Shown piece by piece: positions 45,180-57,834 of a stretch of DNA of 64,000 nt. The DNA lies in NCBI GenBank assembly GCA_913056385.1, contig CAJXND010000001.1, forward strand, positions 101,129 through 165,128, written 5' to 3'. Every line of letters begins with the position of its first letter. Position 1 is the first letter of the stretch. The notes below the pieces were generated by a model that was given only the letters and a program-made list of their open reading frames with translations, had not been told where the DNA came from and ran no database searches. The position numbers and the translations under genes are program-made. Source of the stretch: an uncultured Ectothiorhodospiraceae bacterium. GTDB lineage: Bacteria > Pseudomonadota > Gammaproteobacteria > Nitrococcales > Nitrococcaceae.

Positions 45180-46329
45180 GGGGGAGCTGCTCCAGGACTT
45201 CCTGCCGGTACGGGCCCTCGACGGTGAGGTCATGCGCATAACGGGCCACCGCCGGGCGCTCGCGTTCGAGGAAGTCGTCCACCGCGGCGCGGAACTGCGC
45301 ATCGCGCAGGTAATGGGCCGAGTGCGTGAGCACCGGCAAAAAGCCCCGCGCCACCTTGTGTTCGCCCTGGGCACCCGGCTCGAAGCGTGTCAGGCCATGC
45401 CGGATGCAGTAGTCAATGCCCTGGTAGTAGCAGGCCTCGAAGTGCAGCCCGTCGTAGTCCCTGGCGGCACCCCAGTAGCGCCCGTAGAGGGTATCCCCGC
45501 TGCGCAGGCAGATCGCGCCGGCGACCGGCTCGCCACCCTCTTCGGCCACGAACAGCACGACGCGGTCGCCCAGCGTCTCGCCAAGCTCGATGAAGCACTC
45601 GCGCGTGATGACCGGCAGGTTGCCGTGGGCATGGAAGGTGTCCTGGTAGAACCCGTGCAGGGCATCCCACAGCGCCGGGCTGGCCTCGTCGCCATGCACG
45701 GTCCGCAGTACCAGGCCCTGTTCCGTGACCCGGCGGCGTTCGCGGCGGATGTTCTTGCGCTTCTTTGCACTCAGTCCGGCGAGGAAGTTGTCGAAGTCGG
45801 CATAGCCGGCGTTGCGCCAGTGATACTGGCAGCCCTCGCGGCGGGCATAATCCGCCTCTTCCAGCACCGCCATGTCGGCCTCTTGCGCGAAAAGCCAGTG
45901 CACCGAGCTGATTTCCATTGCGTCGGCCATCTGCCGGGCGCCATCGGCGAGCGCATGGCGCAGTCCCTCGGCGGGATAGTCGGGGTTCAGAAGCATGCGT
46001 GGCCCGTTGACCGGGCTGTAGGGAACCGCGATGACCAGCTTGGGATAGTACGCCAGGCCGTTGCGCTCGTAGGCGTGGGCCCAGGCGAAGTCGAAAACGA
46101 ACTCGCCCCAGGAGTTGCCCTTGATGTAGGCGGGCGCGGCGGCCGCCAGGGTTCCGTCGTCCTCGAGCAGCAGATGGTAGGGAATCCAGCCGTTCTCGCG
46201 GGACACGGCGCCATGGCGCTCCAGCGCATCGAGAAATTCATGGCGCAGGAACGGGTTGTCGGCCCCCTGCAGCGCATTCCAGCGCCCGGGGTCGATCTCG
46301 CGTATTGCCGGTATCGCTCTGAGTTGCAT
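45172..46329 (-). CDS. GNAT/FemAB-like protein (DUF482 type)
   Basis: NPFLRHEFLDALERHGAVSRENGWIPYHLLLEDDG...GNSWGEFVFDFAWAHAYERNGLAYYPKLVIAVPYSPV. Confidence 0.82.
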   Translation of the reverse strand: MQLRAIPAIREIDPGRWNALQGADNPFLRHEFLDALERHGAVSRENGWIPYHLLLEDDGTLAAAAPAYIKGNSWGEFVFDFAWAHAYERNGLAYYPKLVIAVPYSPVNGPRMLLNPDYPAEGLRHALADGARQMADAMEISSVHWLFAQEADMAVLEEADYARREGCQYHWRNAGYADFDNFLAGLSAKKRKNIRRERRRVTEQGLVLRTVHGDEASPALWDALHGFYQDTFHAHGNLPVITRECFIELGETLGDRVVLFVAEEGGEPVAGAICLRSGDTLYGRYWGAARDYDGLHFEACYYQGIDYCIRHGLTRFEPGAQGEHKVARGFLPVLTHSAHYLRDAQFRAAVDDFLERERPAVARYAHDLTVEGPYRQEVLEQLPRD

Positions 46330-46414
46330 GCCTCGACAGACCGCAGATGGCGTCGTGAAGTGCCCGGGATCATCCCGCTGCTAAAGGTCAGGCGCCTACT
46401 GTACACTCAGCGCC

Positions 46415-48760
46415 ATGGCAGGCAAGACAACAGCCCGGCAGCCCGTGACCCCCATCAGCCAGCAGATCGGCCGAATGCTCCGAGAGGCGGCTCTGCTGCT
46501 GCTGATGGCGGTGGCGGGGTTCCTGATGCTGGCGCTGGTTACCTACAACCCCGCCGATCCGGGCTGGAGCCATTCCGGTCCGGCGGCCGGGCTCAGTAAT
46601 GCCGGGGGCGTCGTGGGCGCCTACTGGGCGGATCTGAGTCTCTACCTGTTCGGTTATCTGGCGTTTCTCTTCCCGGTGTTGATCGGGCTGCTTGCCACGC
46701 TGGTCTACCGCTGGCAGCGCCGCGACGGCGAGGTGCACTGGGGCGTGATCGGCCTGCGGGTGTTCGGCTTCGTTCTGACGCTGCTGGCCGGCGCGGCGCT
46801 GGCAAGGCTGCACGTGGAGCCGGTGGCCGGGACCGTGCCGTTGAGCTCCGGCGGTGTGCTGGGCAATCTCGTCGGCGACCAGATCAGGGAGGCATTCAGT
46901 TTCACCGGCGCCACGCTGCTGGCGCTGGCGGTGCTGCTCGCCGGCGTGACGCTGTTTACCGGGCTTTCCTGGATTGCGCTCATGGATCAGCTCGGGCATT
47001 TCATCCTCGCCCAGGGCAAGTCCCTGGCGCTTCTGCGCGGCTGGGTCCACGATCGGGTGATGGCCCGGCGTGCGCGTCGCGAACGTGAGGCGGCCCGGCG
47101 CGAAGAGAGCCGCCGGGCGCGCAAGCGGCAGAAACCGGCCATCGCGCCGCCGGCGAAGGAGGCCCGACCGAGCGAGAAGGCGCGTCAGGAACAGCAGATC
47201 CAGCTCTTCGAGAAACCACCGGCGCCCGGGGAGCGCCCGCCGGTGTCGCTGCTCGATGCGCCCAAGGCCGAGCAGCCCGGCTATACGCCGGAGGCCCTGG
47301 AGGCCATGTCCCGCCTGGTCGAGCACAAACTGCGCGATTTCGGCGTCGAGGTGGAGGTGGTCGCCGTGCAGCCCGGCCCGGTGATCACCCGCTTTGAGCT
47401 CAAGCCCGCGGCCGGCGTCAAGGTGAGCCAGATCACCAATCTCGCCAAGGACCTGGCCCGTGCGCTGTCGGTCACGGCGGTCCGCGTTGTCGAGGTCATT
47501 CCCGGCAAGTCGGTGGTGGGGCTGGAGATCCCCAACGAGCACCGCCAGGTGATCGCCCTGTCGGAGATCATTCGCTCCGAGGCCTTCGACAAGGCCGCAT
47601 CGCCGCTGACGCTGGCCATTGGCAAGGACATCGGCGGTTATACCCAGGTGGTGGATCTTGCCAAGATGCCGCACCTGCTGGTCGCGGGCACCACCGGCTC
47701 GGGCAAGTCGGTGGGCATCAACGCCATGATCATCAGCCTGCTCTACAAGAATGGTCCCGAGCAGGTCCGCACTATCATGATCGACCCGAAGATGCTGGAG
47801 CTCTCTGTCTATGACGGCATCCCGCATCTGCTCGCGCCGGTGGTGACCGACATGAAGGAAGCGGCCAATGCCCTGCGCTGGTGCGTTGGCGAGATGGAGC
47901 GACGCTATCGCTTGATGGCCAGCCTCGGTGTGCGCAACATCGGCGGCGCCAACCGCAAGATCCGCGAGGCCCGGGAGCGGGGTGAGCCGCTCACCGATCC
48001 GCTCTGGCGCGCGCCGGAAGGACGGGTCGAGCCTACCCTCGACGGCCAGGGCGAAGTGCCCCACGCACCGGTGCTGGAACCGCTACCCTACGTCGTCGTG
48101 GTCGTGGATGAATTCGCCGACATGATGATGATGGTCGGCAAGAAGGTCGAGGAGCTCATCGCCCGGCTGGCGCAGAAGGCCCGCGCCGCCGGCATTCATC
48201 TCGTTCTGGCCACCCAGCGCCCGTCGGTGGATGTCATTACCGGCCTGATCAAGGCGAATATCCCCACCCGAATGGCCTTCCAGGTATCGTCCCGTGTGGA
48301 TTCGCGGACGATTCTCGACCAGATGGGGGCGGAATCGCTGCTGGGCCATGGCGATATGCTCTATCTGGGGCCGAGCAGCCGCGGCATTCCCGAGCGGGTC
48401 CATGGTGCGTTCGTATCCGATGCCGAGGTGCACCGGGTCGCCGAGCACCTCAAGCAGAGTGGCGAGCCGGAGTATGTCGATGGCATCCTCGATGAAAGCG
48501 AAGGCGAGGCCGCCGCGCTGGGGGCCTTGCCCGGGGAAATGAGCGCCGGCGGCGGCGAGTCGGATCCCCTCTATGACCAGGCGGTCCGTATCGTCACCGA
48601 GACCCGCAAGGCATCCATTTCCGGTGTCCAGCGACGGTTGAAGATCGGCTACAACCGGGCGGCAAGGCTGGTCGAGGAGATGGAGGCGGCGGGTATCGTC
48701 GGCCCGCTGCAGGCCAATGGCTCGCGCGAGGTCATCGCGCCACCACCCCCCGGGGATTGA
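46415..48760 (+). CDS. ftsK: DNA translocase FtsK
   Basis: N-terminal TM domain; [67 protein letters not shown]-terminal gamma (winged-helix) domain. Confidence 0.96.
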   Translation: MAGKTTARQPVTPISQQIGRMLREAALLLLMAVAGFLMLALVTYNPADPGWSHSGPAAGLSNAGGVVGAYWADLSLYLFGYLAFLFPVLIGLLATLVYRWQRRDGEVHWGVIGLRVFGFVLTLLAGAALARLHVEPVAGTVPLSSGGVLGNLVGDQIREAFSFTGATLLALAVLLAGVTLFTGLSWIALMDQLGHFILAQGKSLALLRGWVHDRVMARRARREREAARREESRRARKRQKPAIAPPAKEARPSEKARQEQQIQLFEKPPAPGERPPVSLLDAPKAEQPGYTPEALEAMSRLVEHKLRDFGVEVEVVAVQPGPVITRFELKPAAGVKVSQITNLAKDLARALSVTAVRVVEVIPGKSVVGLEIPNEHRQVIALSEIIRSEAFDKAASPLTLAIGKDIGGYTQVVDLAKMPHLLVAGTTGSGKSVGINAMIISLLYKNGPEQVRTIMIDPKMLELSVYDGIPHLLAPVVTDMKEAANALRWCVGEMERRYRLMASLGVRNIGGANRKIREARERGEPLTDPLWRAPEGRVEPTLDGQGEVPHAPVLEPLPYVVVVVDEFADMMMMVGKKVEELIARLAQKARAAGIHLVLATQRPSVDVITGLIKANIPTRMAFQVSSRVDSRTILDQMGAESLLGHGDMLYLGPSSRGIPERVHGAFVSDAEVHRVAEHLKQSGEPEYVDGILDESEGEAAALGALPGEMSAGGGESDPLYDQAVRIVTETRKASISGVQRRLKIGYNRAARLVEEMEAAGIVGPLQANGSREVIAPPPPGD

Positions 48761-48762
48761 AC

Positions 48763-49431
48763 ATGATGCGGACGCGCCTCTGCCTGGCCATGCCGGTTTT
48801 CCTGATCGTCGTCGTCCTGCTGGCCGCGGTGTCCGTGGCACGGGCGGCCGGGCAGGAGGGCAATACGCAGGCCGGGGACGACGGGCCGATCGCCCGCCTG
48901 ACCCACTATTTCGAGTCCGTTGAAACACTCGCCGGGGCATTCCGTCAGACCACCCGCGCCGAGACGGGCGAGGTGATCGAGGAGGCGACGGGGCAGTTCG
49001 TCATGGCCCGTCCGCAGCGGTTTGTCTGGGACTATCAGACCCCCTGGGAGCAGCTCATCGTCTCCGACGGGGAGAAGCTCTGGGTTCATGACGTGGCGCT
49101 CGAGCAGGTCGTGGTCCGACCCTTGGAGGAGGCGCTTGGCGTGGGGGCCGCGCAGCTGCTGAGCGGTGACCTGTCACGACTCGAGGAGAATTTCTCCCTC
49201 ACCGCCGGTGGTGAGGACGTGGTCATCCTGCGGCCGACCGATCCGGCCTGGGATTTCCAGCGGGTGCGGCTGGAGCTGGAGGAGGGGGTTCCGGTCTCGA
49301 TCACGGTGGAGGATGGCCTTGGGCAGCGGGTCGAGGTTGTCCTGCGTGACCTGACGTTGAATCCCGAAGTGAGCCCCGGCCGCTTCCGGTTCGACCCCCC
49401 CGCCGGCGCCGATGTCATGCAGGGGTCATGA
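48763..49431 (+). CDS. lolA: Outer-membrane lipoprotein carrier protein LolA
   Basis: Signal peptide; [55 protein letters not shown]. Confidence 0.9.
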   Translation: MMRTRLCLAMPVFLIVVVLLAAVSVARAAGQEGNTQAGDDGPIARLTHYFESVETLAGAFRQTTRAETGEVIEEATGQFVMARPQRFVWDYQTPWEQLIVSDGEKLWVHDVALEQVVVRPLEEALGVGAAQLLSGDLSRLEENFSLTAGGEDVVILRPTDPAWDFQRVRLELEEGVPVSITVEDGLGQRVEVVLRDLTLNPEVSPGRFRFDPPAGADVMQGS

Positions 49432-50726
49432 TCGATCGAAGTCGTCCGCTGGCGGATCGCATGCGCCCCCGGACGCCGGCGGAGTTCGTCGGCCAGACCC
49501 ATCTGCTGGGGCCGGGCCGCCCCCTGGGCGAGGCGCTTGCCGCCGGCAGGCCCCACTCCATGGTGCTCTGGGGGCCGCCGGGGACCGGCAAGACGACGCT
49601 GGCACGCATGGTGGCCGCGGCGGCGGAGGCCGAGTTCCTGACCCTCTCGGCGGTCATGGCCGGCGTCAAGGATATTCGCGAGGCGGCGGCTCGCGGTCAG
49701 AGCAACCGGGAGGCGGGGCGGCGCACCCTGTTGTTCGTCGATGAAGTGCACCGGTTCAACAAGGCCCAGCAGGATGCCTTTCTCCCTTATATCGAGGACG
49801 GCACGTTGCTTTTCATCGGGGCCACCACCGAGAACCCCTCCTTCGAGTTGAACAACGCGCTCCTCTCCCGGGTGCGGGTCTATGTCCTGCGCGCGCTGGA
49901 GGCCGAGGATATCGGCCGGTTGATTGATGCCGCCATGACCGATGCCGAGCGCGGTCTCGCCGAAGACGGGCTCGTGCTGGCGGATGACGCCCGCGATGCG
50001 CTCACGCGGCTCGCCGACGGTGATGCCCGGACCGCACTCGGTCTCCTGGAGGTGGCTGCCGACCTTGCCGGCGATGCCTGCCGGATCGACCTGGCCCTGA
50101 TCCGCGAAGCGGCCGCCGGCGGGCGTGCGCGTTTCGACAAGGGCGGAGACGCCTTCTACGATCTGATCTCGGCGCTGCACAAGTCCGTTCGCGGCTCCGC
50201 TCCAGACGCAGCGCTCTACTGGTATGCGCGCATGCTCGATGGGGGTTGTGATCCGCTCTACATCGCACGGCGGGTCGTGCGCATGGCCTCGGAGGATATC
50301 GGCAACGCCGATCCGAGGGCGCTGCAGGTGGCACTGGATGCCTGGCAGGCGCAGGAGCGACTGGGCTCGCCGGAGGGTGAGCTTGCCATCGCGCATGCCA
50401 TCACCTACCTCGCCGCCGTTCCCAAGAGCAATGCGGTCTACCGCGCCTTCAATGCCGCCATGGCCGACGCGCGAAGCCGGGGTTCGCTGGAGGTGCCCGT
50501 CCATCTGCGCAATGCGCCGACCCGGCTGATGAAGTCTCTCGGCTACGGGCATGACTACCGTTACGCCCATGACGAGCCGCATGCCTATGCCGCGGGGGAG
50601 ACCTACCTGCCCGATGCACTGGCCGGCACGCGCTACTACCAGCCCACTGATCGCGGCCTGGAGAAGCGTATCGCCGACCGGCTCGACTGGCTCGCCCGGC
50701 TCGACGAGGCCGCCCGTCACCGTTAG
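49428..50726 (+). CDS. rarA: Replication-associated recombination protein RarA (MgsA)
   Basis: [85 protein letters not shown]. Confidence 0.95.
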   Translation: MIDRSRPLADRMRPRTPAEFVGQTHLLGPGRPLGEALAAGRPHSMVLWGPPGTGKTTLARMVAAAAEAEFLTLSAVMAGVKDIREAAARGQSNREAGRRTLLFVDEVHRFNKAQQDAFLPYIEDGTLLFIGATTENPSFELNNALLSRVRVYVLRALEAEDIGRLIDAAMTDAERGLAEDGLVLADDARDALTRLADGDARTALGLLEVAADLAGDACRIDLALIREAAAGGRARFDKGGDAFYDLISALHKSVRGSAPDAALYWYARMLDGGCDPLYIARRVVRMASEDIGNADPRALQVALDAWQAQERLGSPEGELAIAHAITYLAAVPKSNAVYRAFNAAMADARSRGSLEVPVHLRNAPTRLMKSLGYGHDYRYAHDEPHAYAAGETYLPDALAGTRYYQPTDRGLEKRIADRLDWLARLDEAARHR

Positions 50727-50789
50727 GCGCTTCGATCGGCCATCGGATTCGCGTACACTCCCGCCGTTTCGCGAGCGAGGAATCGGCCG

Positions 50790-51173
50790 ATGGCCTTCTT
50801 CGGTGAATGGACGGCGGTTGCCGCCGGTGGTGCGCTGGGGGCCTTGATGCGTCACGGCGCCACCATGGTGGCGGCCCAATGGCTGCCCCGCGGGTTCCCC
50901 TGGGGCACCCTGGCCGTGAATGTGCTGGGCAGCCTCCTCATGGGCGTCGCTTTCGTGCTGCTGGTTGAACGCGGCCTCGTCGCGCCCGCCTGGCGGGTGT
51001 TTTTCACCGTGGGTCTGCTGGGTGCCTTCACCACGTTCTCGGCGTTCTCGATGGACGCCCTCGCGCTGTTCGGCACCGGCGCCACGGCAAGGGCGATGCT
51101 CTACATACTGGCCAGCGTGGCGACCTGCCTGGCCGCTGCCCTTGCGGGTATCATGTTGACCCGAAATCTCTAG
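50790..51173 (+). CDS. crcB: Fluoride efflux transporter CrcB
   Basis: GGALGALMRHGATM...FPWGTLAVNVLGSLLMGVAFVLL...GLLGAFTTFSAFSMDALAL. Confidence 0.93.
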   Translation: MAFFGEWTAVAAGGALGALMRHGATMVAAQWLPRGFPWGTLAVNVLGSLLMGVAFVLLVERGLVAPAWRVFFTVGLLGAFTTFSAFSMDALALFGTGATARAMLYILASVATCLAAALAGIMLTRNL

Positions 51174-52858
<1,685 letters not shown>

Positions 52859-52879
52859 CGCCCGGACCTTCCGGCACCC

Positions 52880-53551
52880 CTATCGGGCCGCCGGTTGCAG
52901 CGTGATGCGGCCATCCGGCCCCAGCACCCGGCGTTGCAGCCAGGCCAGCAGCAGACCGTAGGCGGGCAGGAAGAGCACCGCGGAAATCAGGATCTTCGAG
53001 GCGTAGTCCACCGCCGCGATTTCCGGCCAGTTCGCCGCCATGAAGGGGTCGGGGCTGTTGTAGAAAGCAATGGCGAAAAACGCCACGGTGTCGGCCAGGT
53101 TACCGAACAGCGTCGATACCGCCGGTGCCACCCACCAGCGGGCCGCCTGGCGCAGCCGGTCGAAGATGTGGATGTCGAGCAGCTGGCCGAGTGCGTAGGC
53201 CATGAAGCTGGCGGCGGCAATGCGGCCGACAAAGGTATTGAGGCTGAGCAGCGCGTCGGCGCCCTGGAAGCTGCCCTGCTGAAAGAGCACGCCGAGCAGA
53301 TAGGAAATCAGCAGCGCCGGGCCCATGGCGAAGAAGATGATCCGCCGCGCCGCCATCTTGCCGAACGTCCGCACGGTCAGATCCGTCGCCAGGAAGATGA
53401 ACGGGAAAGAGAAAGCGCCCCAGGTGGTGTGCAGCCCGAATAGCGTGATCGGCAGCTGCACGAGATAGTTGCTGGCGGCGATGATCGTGATATGCGCGCC
53501 GGCCAGCCAGAGCAGGGCGCGCCGGTACTGTGCGGGAGTGATGGTTTTCAT
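52880..53551 (-). CDS. yhhQ: Queuosine precursor transporter YhhQ family
   Basis: ITIIAASNYLVQLPITLFGLHTTWGAFSFPFIFLATDLTVRTFGKMAARRIIF; SLFGNLADT-like STLFGNLADTVAFFAIAFY. Confidence 0.87.
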   Translation of the reverse strand: MKTITPAQYRRALLWLAGAHITIIAASNYLVQLPITLFGLHTTWGAFSFPFIFLATDLTVRTFGKMAARRIIFFAMGPALLISYLLGVLFQQGSFQGADALLSLNTFVGRIAAASFMAYALGQLLDIHIFDRLRQAARWWVAPAVSTLFGNLADTVAFFAIAFYNSPDPFMAANWPEIAAVDYASKILISAVLFLPAYGLLLAWLQRRVLGPDGRITLQPAAR

Positions 53552-54917
53552 GGGCGCGGAGTATAACAGCACCGGCGGCGGGGTTCGCCCCGTTCAGGCC
53601 CGGCGCCGGGTCTGGGCCCTTGCCTGGCCGCTGATCGTCTCCAATATCACGGTCCCGCTGCTGGGGCTGGTGGATACCGCCGTGGTGGGGCATCTGCCGG
53701 ACAGCCGCTATCTGGGCGGTGTCACACTGGGCGCGATGCTCTTCAGTTTCCTCTACTGGGGGTTCGGTTTCCTGCGCATGGGCACGACCGGGCTGACCGC
53801 CCAGGCCCTGGGGCGCGACGACAGCGATGACATCATCCGACTGCTGGGCCAGAGCCTGATGCTGGCCTTCGTCATCGGCATCGCGCTGATTGCCCTGCAT
53901 CCATTGCTCATCCCGCTCGGCCTCCATCTGCTGGATGGCAGTGCGGCGGTAACCGCCGAGGCTGATATCTACGCCCGCATCCGGATTGCCAGTGCGCCCG
54001 CCGTGCTTGCCAACTACGCGCTGATCGGCTGGTTTCTCGGGCGGGGCTACAGCCGCGTGACGTTGCTGCTGATGGTCATCAACAACAGCGTCAACATCGT
54101 GCTCGATCTGGTCTTCGTGGTCGGCCTCGGCATGACCACCGCGGGTGTGGCACTGGCAAGCGTGCTGGCCGATTACGCGACCCTGGCCAGTGGCATCGGG
54201 CTGGCGTTTCTGGCCTGGCGTGGCTGGGGCTGGCGCCGGGTATCCGGGGTCTTCGCGGACATGGCCGGCTACGGCCGCCTTCTGTCGGTGAATCTCGCGC
54301 TGTTCATCCGCACCCTGTGTCTGCTCTTCGCCTTCGCGTTCTTCCACTCCCGGGGTGCCCAGCTCGGTGATGTCACTCTGGCTGCCAATGCCGTGCTGCT
54401 GCAGTTCGTGCTGCTCGCCTCCTACGGGCTGGATGGTTTCGCCCATGCCACCGAATCCCTGGTGGGTCAGCGTATCGGTGCCGCCGATCAGCCCGGCTTC
54501 CGGTCGGTGGTGCGGGCGGCCACCGAATGGTCGCTGGTCACGGCGGGAGCCGTCAGCCTCGGGTTCGCGCTGGGCGGTGGGGTGTTGATCGATTTACTGA
54601 CCGATCTGCCGGCCGTTCGCGAGACGGCCGATCGATTCCTCCCCTGGATGGTGGCGATGCCGCTGCTGGCCGTCGGGAGTTACCTGCTGGACGGGTTGTT
54701 CATCGGCGCGACCCGGACGCGGGCCATGCGGGATACCATGATCGCCGCGGTGCTGCTTTTCTACCTGCCTGTCTGGTGGCTTACCCAGTCGCTGGGCAAC
54801 CACGGGCTCTGGCTGGCGTTTGTCAGCTTCACCGTGGCGCGCAGCCTGTTGCTCGGCGCGGTTTTCTGGCGTGAATGGCGCCGCGGCAGCTGGTTTGCCG
54901 CGACGGGCACCGCCTAG
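53550..54917 (+). CDS. MATE-family efflux transporter (DinF-like)
   Basis: RVWALAWPLIVSNITVPLLGLVDTAVVGHLPDSRYLGGVTLGAMLFSFLYWGFGFLRMGTTGLTAQALG. Confidence 0.88.
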   Translation: MGAEYNSTGGGVRPVQARRRVWALAWPLIVSNITVPLLGLVDTAVVGHLPDSRYLGGVTLGAMLFSFLYWGFGFLRMGTTGLTAQALGRDDSDDIIRLLGQSLMLAFVIGIALIALHPLLIPLGLHLLDGSAAVTAEADIYARIRIASAPAVLANYALIGWFLGRGYSRVTLLLMVINNSVNIVLDLVFVVGLGMTTAGVALASVLADYATLASGIGLAFLAWRGWGWRRVSGVFADMAGYGRLLSVNLALFIRTLCLLFAFAFFHSRGAQLGDVTLAANAVLLQFVLLASYGLDGFAHATESLVGQRIGAADQPGFRSVVRAATEWSLVTAGAVSLGFALGGGVLIDLLTDLPAVRETADRFLPWMVAMPLLAVGSYLLDGLFIGATRTRAMRDTMIAAVLLFYLPVWWLTQSLGNHGLWLAFVSFTVARSLLLGAVFWREWRRGSWFAATGTA

Positions 54918-55990
54918 GGGGAGAGCAGGGCATCCAGACCGTGCAGTAGCGCGTCGTTCTGTTCGGGGGTGCCGATGGTGATGCGAAGGCAGTCGGCGAG
55001 CCGCGGCGTTTCGAAATGCCGGACCAGGATGCCGCCCGCCTTGAGGCCGCGGTAGAGGTCTGCCGCCGAATGCCCGCGCCCGTCCGGCACCCTTGCCAGG
55101 CAGAAATTGGACTGGCTGTCCGGAATGCCGAAACCTCGTTCACGCAGGGCATTGATCAACCGCAGGCGTTCCGCCCTGACCGCCTCCCAACTGGCCCGCG
55201 CCGTGGCCTGGTCGGCAAGCGCGGCGGCACCCAGGGCGTCGGCCACGGCATCCACGCTGTAGCTGTCCCGGGTCTTTCGGGCGATGGGCCCGATCAGTCC
55301 GGATGGACCGATCCCGTAGCCCAGGCGCAGCCCGGCCAGGGAATAGCCCTTGGACAGCGTGCGCAGGATCATGAGGTTGTCGTGCCGCTGGATGAGCCCG
55401 ACGAGATCGTGACCCGGGTCGGTGAAGTCCACGTAGGCCTCATCGACCAGCAGTACACCGTCCAGGGCGGCCGCGATGGCGCTGACGGCATCGGCGTCCA
55501 GGAGCCGGCCGCTCGGCGCATGGGGATTGACGAGCAGGGTCAGGGGCACGCCGGCGGCATTCAGGCGCGAGGCAAAATCCGCGGGCAGGGACCAGTCATC
55601 ATCCAGTTCCACCGCATGCACCGGGCTGTCATGGATGGCCGCGAGGACCGGGTAGAGCGAATAACTGGGCTCGGCGACGCCGATGGGCGCACCGGGCGGG
55701 ACGAAGGTGGTAATGGCAAGCCGAAGCAGCTCGTCGCCGCCATTGGTCGCGACAAGCTGATCGGGTCCCACGCCGTGCAGTCGGGCCGCCTCGGCGAGAA
55801 AACCTGCGGCGGTCGGCGAGGGGTAGCGGCGCAGCGCTTCCGGTGCGATGGCAGCGAGCGCCGACATCACGGCCGGAGAGGGCGGCCAGGGGTTTTCGTT
55901 GGTATTGAGCTTGAGGACCCCGGTGTCGGTGGGCTGCTCACCCGGCGTGTAGCCGGCCATCCGTCGAATGTTGTCGCGCTCGTAGGTCAT
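54914..55990 (-). CDS. hisC: Histidinol-phosphate aminotransferase
   Basis: LKLNTNENPWPPSPAVMSAL...RRYPSPTAAGFLAEAARLHGVGPDQLVATNGGDELLRLAI; LRTLSKGYSLAGLRLGYGIG. Confidence 0.92.
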   Translation of the reverse strand: MTYERDNIRRMAGYTPGEQPTDTGVLKLNTNENPWPPSPAVMSALAAIAPEALRRYPSPTAAGFLAEAARLHGVGPDQLVATNGGDELLRLAITTFVPPGAPIGVAEPSYSLYPVLAAIHDSPVHAVELDDDWSLPADFASRLNAAGVPLTLLVNPHAPSGRLLDADAVSAIAAALDGVLLVDEAYVDFTDPGHDLVGLIQRHDNLMILRTLSKGYSLAGLRLGYGIGPSGLIGPIARKTRDSYSVDAVADALGAAALADQATARASWEAVRAERLRLINALRERGFGIPDSQSNFCLARVPDGRGHSAADLYRGLKAGGILVRHFETPRLADCLRITIGTPEQNDALLHGLDALLSP

Positions 55991-56120
55991 GGGTGGATGA
56001 TACCCCGACGGACGAAGGCAAGTCAGCGAAAGGCGGGTCATGCGGCTGAAAAACGGCACTCATCGGCGTATTATGTGGACGAAATAAGTCCTGTTCCCTC
56101 ACTGTCGGGAGAGTCGCGCC

Positions 56121-57818
56121 TTGGCTGTCTCCGCTCACTCCCTGCCGCTGTTCACCCGCATGGCCCTGGCGGCCCGCCGCGCCGGTCTCTGGCCGTTGAT
56201 GATGGCGGTGATTGCGCTGTTCGTCGCGTTGCCGGTCCTGACCGTTCTCGGGCATGTGTTCGTGCCGGCACCGGAGATCTGGTCGCACCTGGCCAGCACC
56301 GTTCTGCCCCGCTATCTGGTGAATACGGCGGGCCTGGCCTTGGGGGTCGGTATTGGCGTGCTGGTCATGGGGGTCGGAACGGCCTGGCTTGTGGTGATGT
56401 GCCGTTTCCCGGGACAGCGCATCTTCGAGTGGGCCCTCCTGTTGCCACTGGCGGTGCCGACTTATGTCATCGCCTACGCCTATACCGATTTCCTGCAGTT
56501 CTCGGGGCCGTTGCAGACGCTGCTCCGGGACACCTTCGGCTGGGGAACGGGCGACTACTGGTTTCCGCCGGTGCGGTCGCTGGGGGGTGCCATCGTGCTG
56601 CTGTCACTGGTGCTGTATCCCTACGTCTATCTGCTCACGCGGGCGGCATTCCTCGAGCAGTCGGTCTGCGTGCTCGAGGTGGGGCGAACCCTCGGTCGGG
56701 GGCCCTGGAAGCTCTTCGGCACCATCGCCGTGCCCCTGGCACGGCCGGCCATCGCCGGTGGTGCGGCGCTGGCGCTCATGGAAACACTCAACGAGTTCGG
56801 TGCGGTGCAGTTCTTTGCCGTGGATACCTTCACCACGGGCATCTATCGAACCTGGTTCGGCCTCGGCGAGCGTACCGCGGCGGCGCAGCTCGCCGGCGTG
56901 CTGCTGCTCTTCGTCCTCGTGCTCCTGCTGCTTGAGCGGGTCTCGCGCGGCAAGGCGCAGTTCTTCCACACCTCCAGTCGCTACCGCGAGCTGCCGCAGT
57001 ATGAGCTCGCCGGGCTGCGTCGCTGGCTCGCGGTGATCGGCTGCGGTCTGCCGGTGGTCCTGGGTTTCCTGATTCCGGCGGTGTTGTTGCTGGAGATGAG
57101 CCTGACGGCCGGCGATCAGCAGTTCGGCTGGTCGTTCCTACCCTATGTGTTCAACAGCATCAGCCTTTCCACCATTGCCGCGCTGGCGGCCGTCGGGCTG
57201 GCGGTGCTGCTCTCCTACGGCGTGCGCCTGGCGCCGTCGCCGCTCACCCAGGCCGCGGTGCGGGTCTCGGCCATGGGGTATGCCATTCCCGGCGCAGTCA
57301 TCGCCGTGGGGATCCTGATCCCGCTGGGCTGGATGGATCAGCAGCTCTACGCGCTGCTCCGTGGCGAGTTCGGCTGGAATGTCGGGCTGCTGCTGACCGG
57401 GACCGGCTTCGCGCTGGTCTACGCCTATCTGGTGCGCTTCCTTGCCGTGTCCTACAACGCGGTGCAGGCCAGTCTGACCAAGGTGACGCCGAGCATGGAT
57501 GCCGCCTCGCGGACGCTGGGCAAGACCGCCGGTGGCACCCTGCGGCGGGTGCATGCGCCGATCATGCGGGGGAGCCTCCTGGGCGCTGGGATCCTGGTGT
57601 TCGTGGATGTGATGAAAGAGCTGCCGGCCACCATCATCCTGCGACCTTTTGATTTCACCACCCTGGCGGTCCGGTCCTACGAGCTGGCCTCCGACGAGCG
57701 CCTCAGTCAGTCGTCGACGGCGTCATTGGCCATCGTGCTCGTGGGTATCGTTCCGGTGATGCTGCTCAGTCGAGCGATGCGTCGATCCCGACCCGGTTAC
57801 AGCGAGCCCGGCGGCTGA
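56121..57818 (+). CDS. Iron(III) ABC transporter permease (FbpB/SfuB type)
   Basis: 565 aa, two permease halves; PLAVPTYVIAYAYTDFLQFSGPLQTLLR; LMETLNEFGAVQFFAVDTFTTGIYRTW; DVMKELPATIILRPFDFTTLAVRSYELASDERL. TTG start assigned by track. Confidence 0.9.
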   Translation: MAVSAHSLPLFTRMALAARRAGLWPLMMAVIALFVALPVLTVLGHVFVPAPEIWSHLASTVLPRYLVNTAGLALGVGIGVLVMGVGTAWLVVMCRFPGQRIFEWALLLPLAVPTYVIAYAYTDFLQFSGPLQTLLRDTFGWGTGDYWFPPVRSLGGAIVLLSLVLYPYVYLLTRAAFLEQSVCVLEVGRTLGRGPWKLFGTIAVPLARPAIAGGAALALMETLNEFGAVQFFAVDTFTTGIYRTWFGLGERTAAAQLAGVLLLFVLVLLLLERVSRGKAQFFHTSSRYRELPQYELAGLRRWLAVIGCGLPVVLGFLIPAVLLLEMSLTAGDQQFGWSFLPYVFNSISLSTIAALAAVGLAVLLSYGVRLAPSPLTQAAVRVSAMGYAIPGAVIAVGILIPLGWMDQQLYALLRGEFGWNVGLLLTGTGFALVYAYLVRFLAVSYNAVQASLTKVTPSMDAASRTLGKTAGGTLRRVHAPIMRGSLLGAGILVFVDVMKELPATIILRPFDFTTLAVRSYELASDERLSQSSTASLAIVLVGIVPVMLLSRAMRRSRPGYSEPGG

Positions 57819-57834
57819 CCCGCCGCCGGGGTCA

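Noticed and set aside
46385-46415. SOS box upstream of ftsK
   Set aside because: Only a CTGT half-site (CTGTACACTCAG); no ACAG partner at the N8 spacing.
50727-50789. Fluoride riboswitch upstream of crcB
   Set aside because: Region is only 63 bp and I see no crcB-motif-like conserved core; only an inverted repeat is present.
55016-56935. 639-aa plus-strand ORF
   Set aside because: Antisense to hisC, then out-of-frame through the iron permease.
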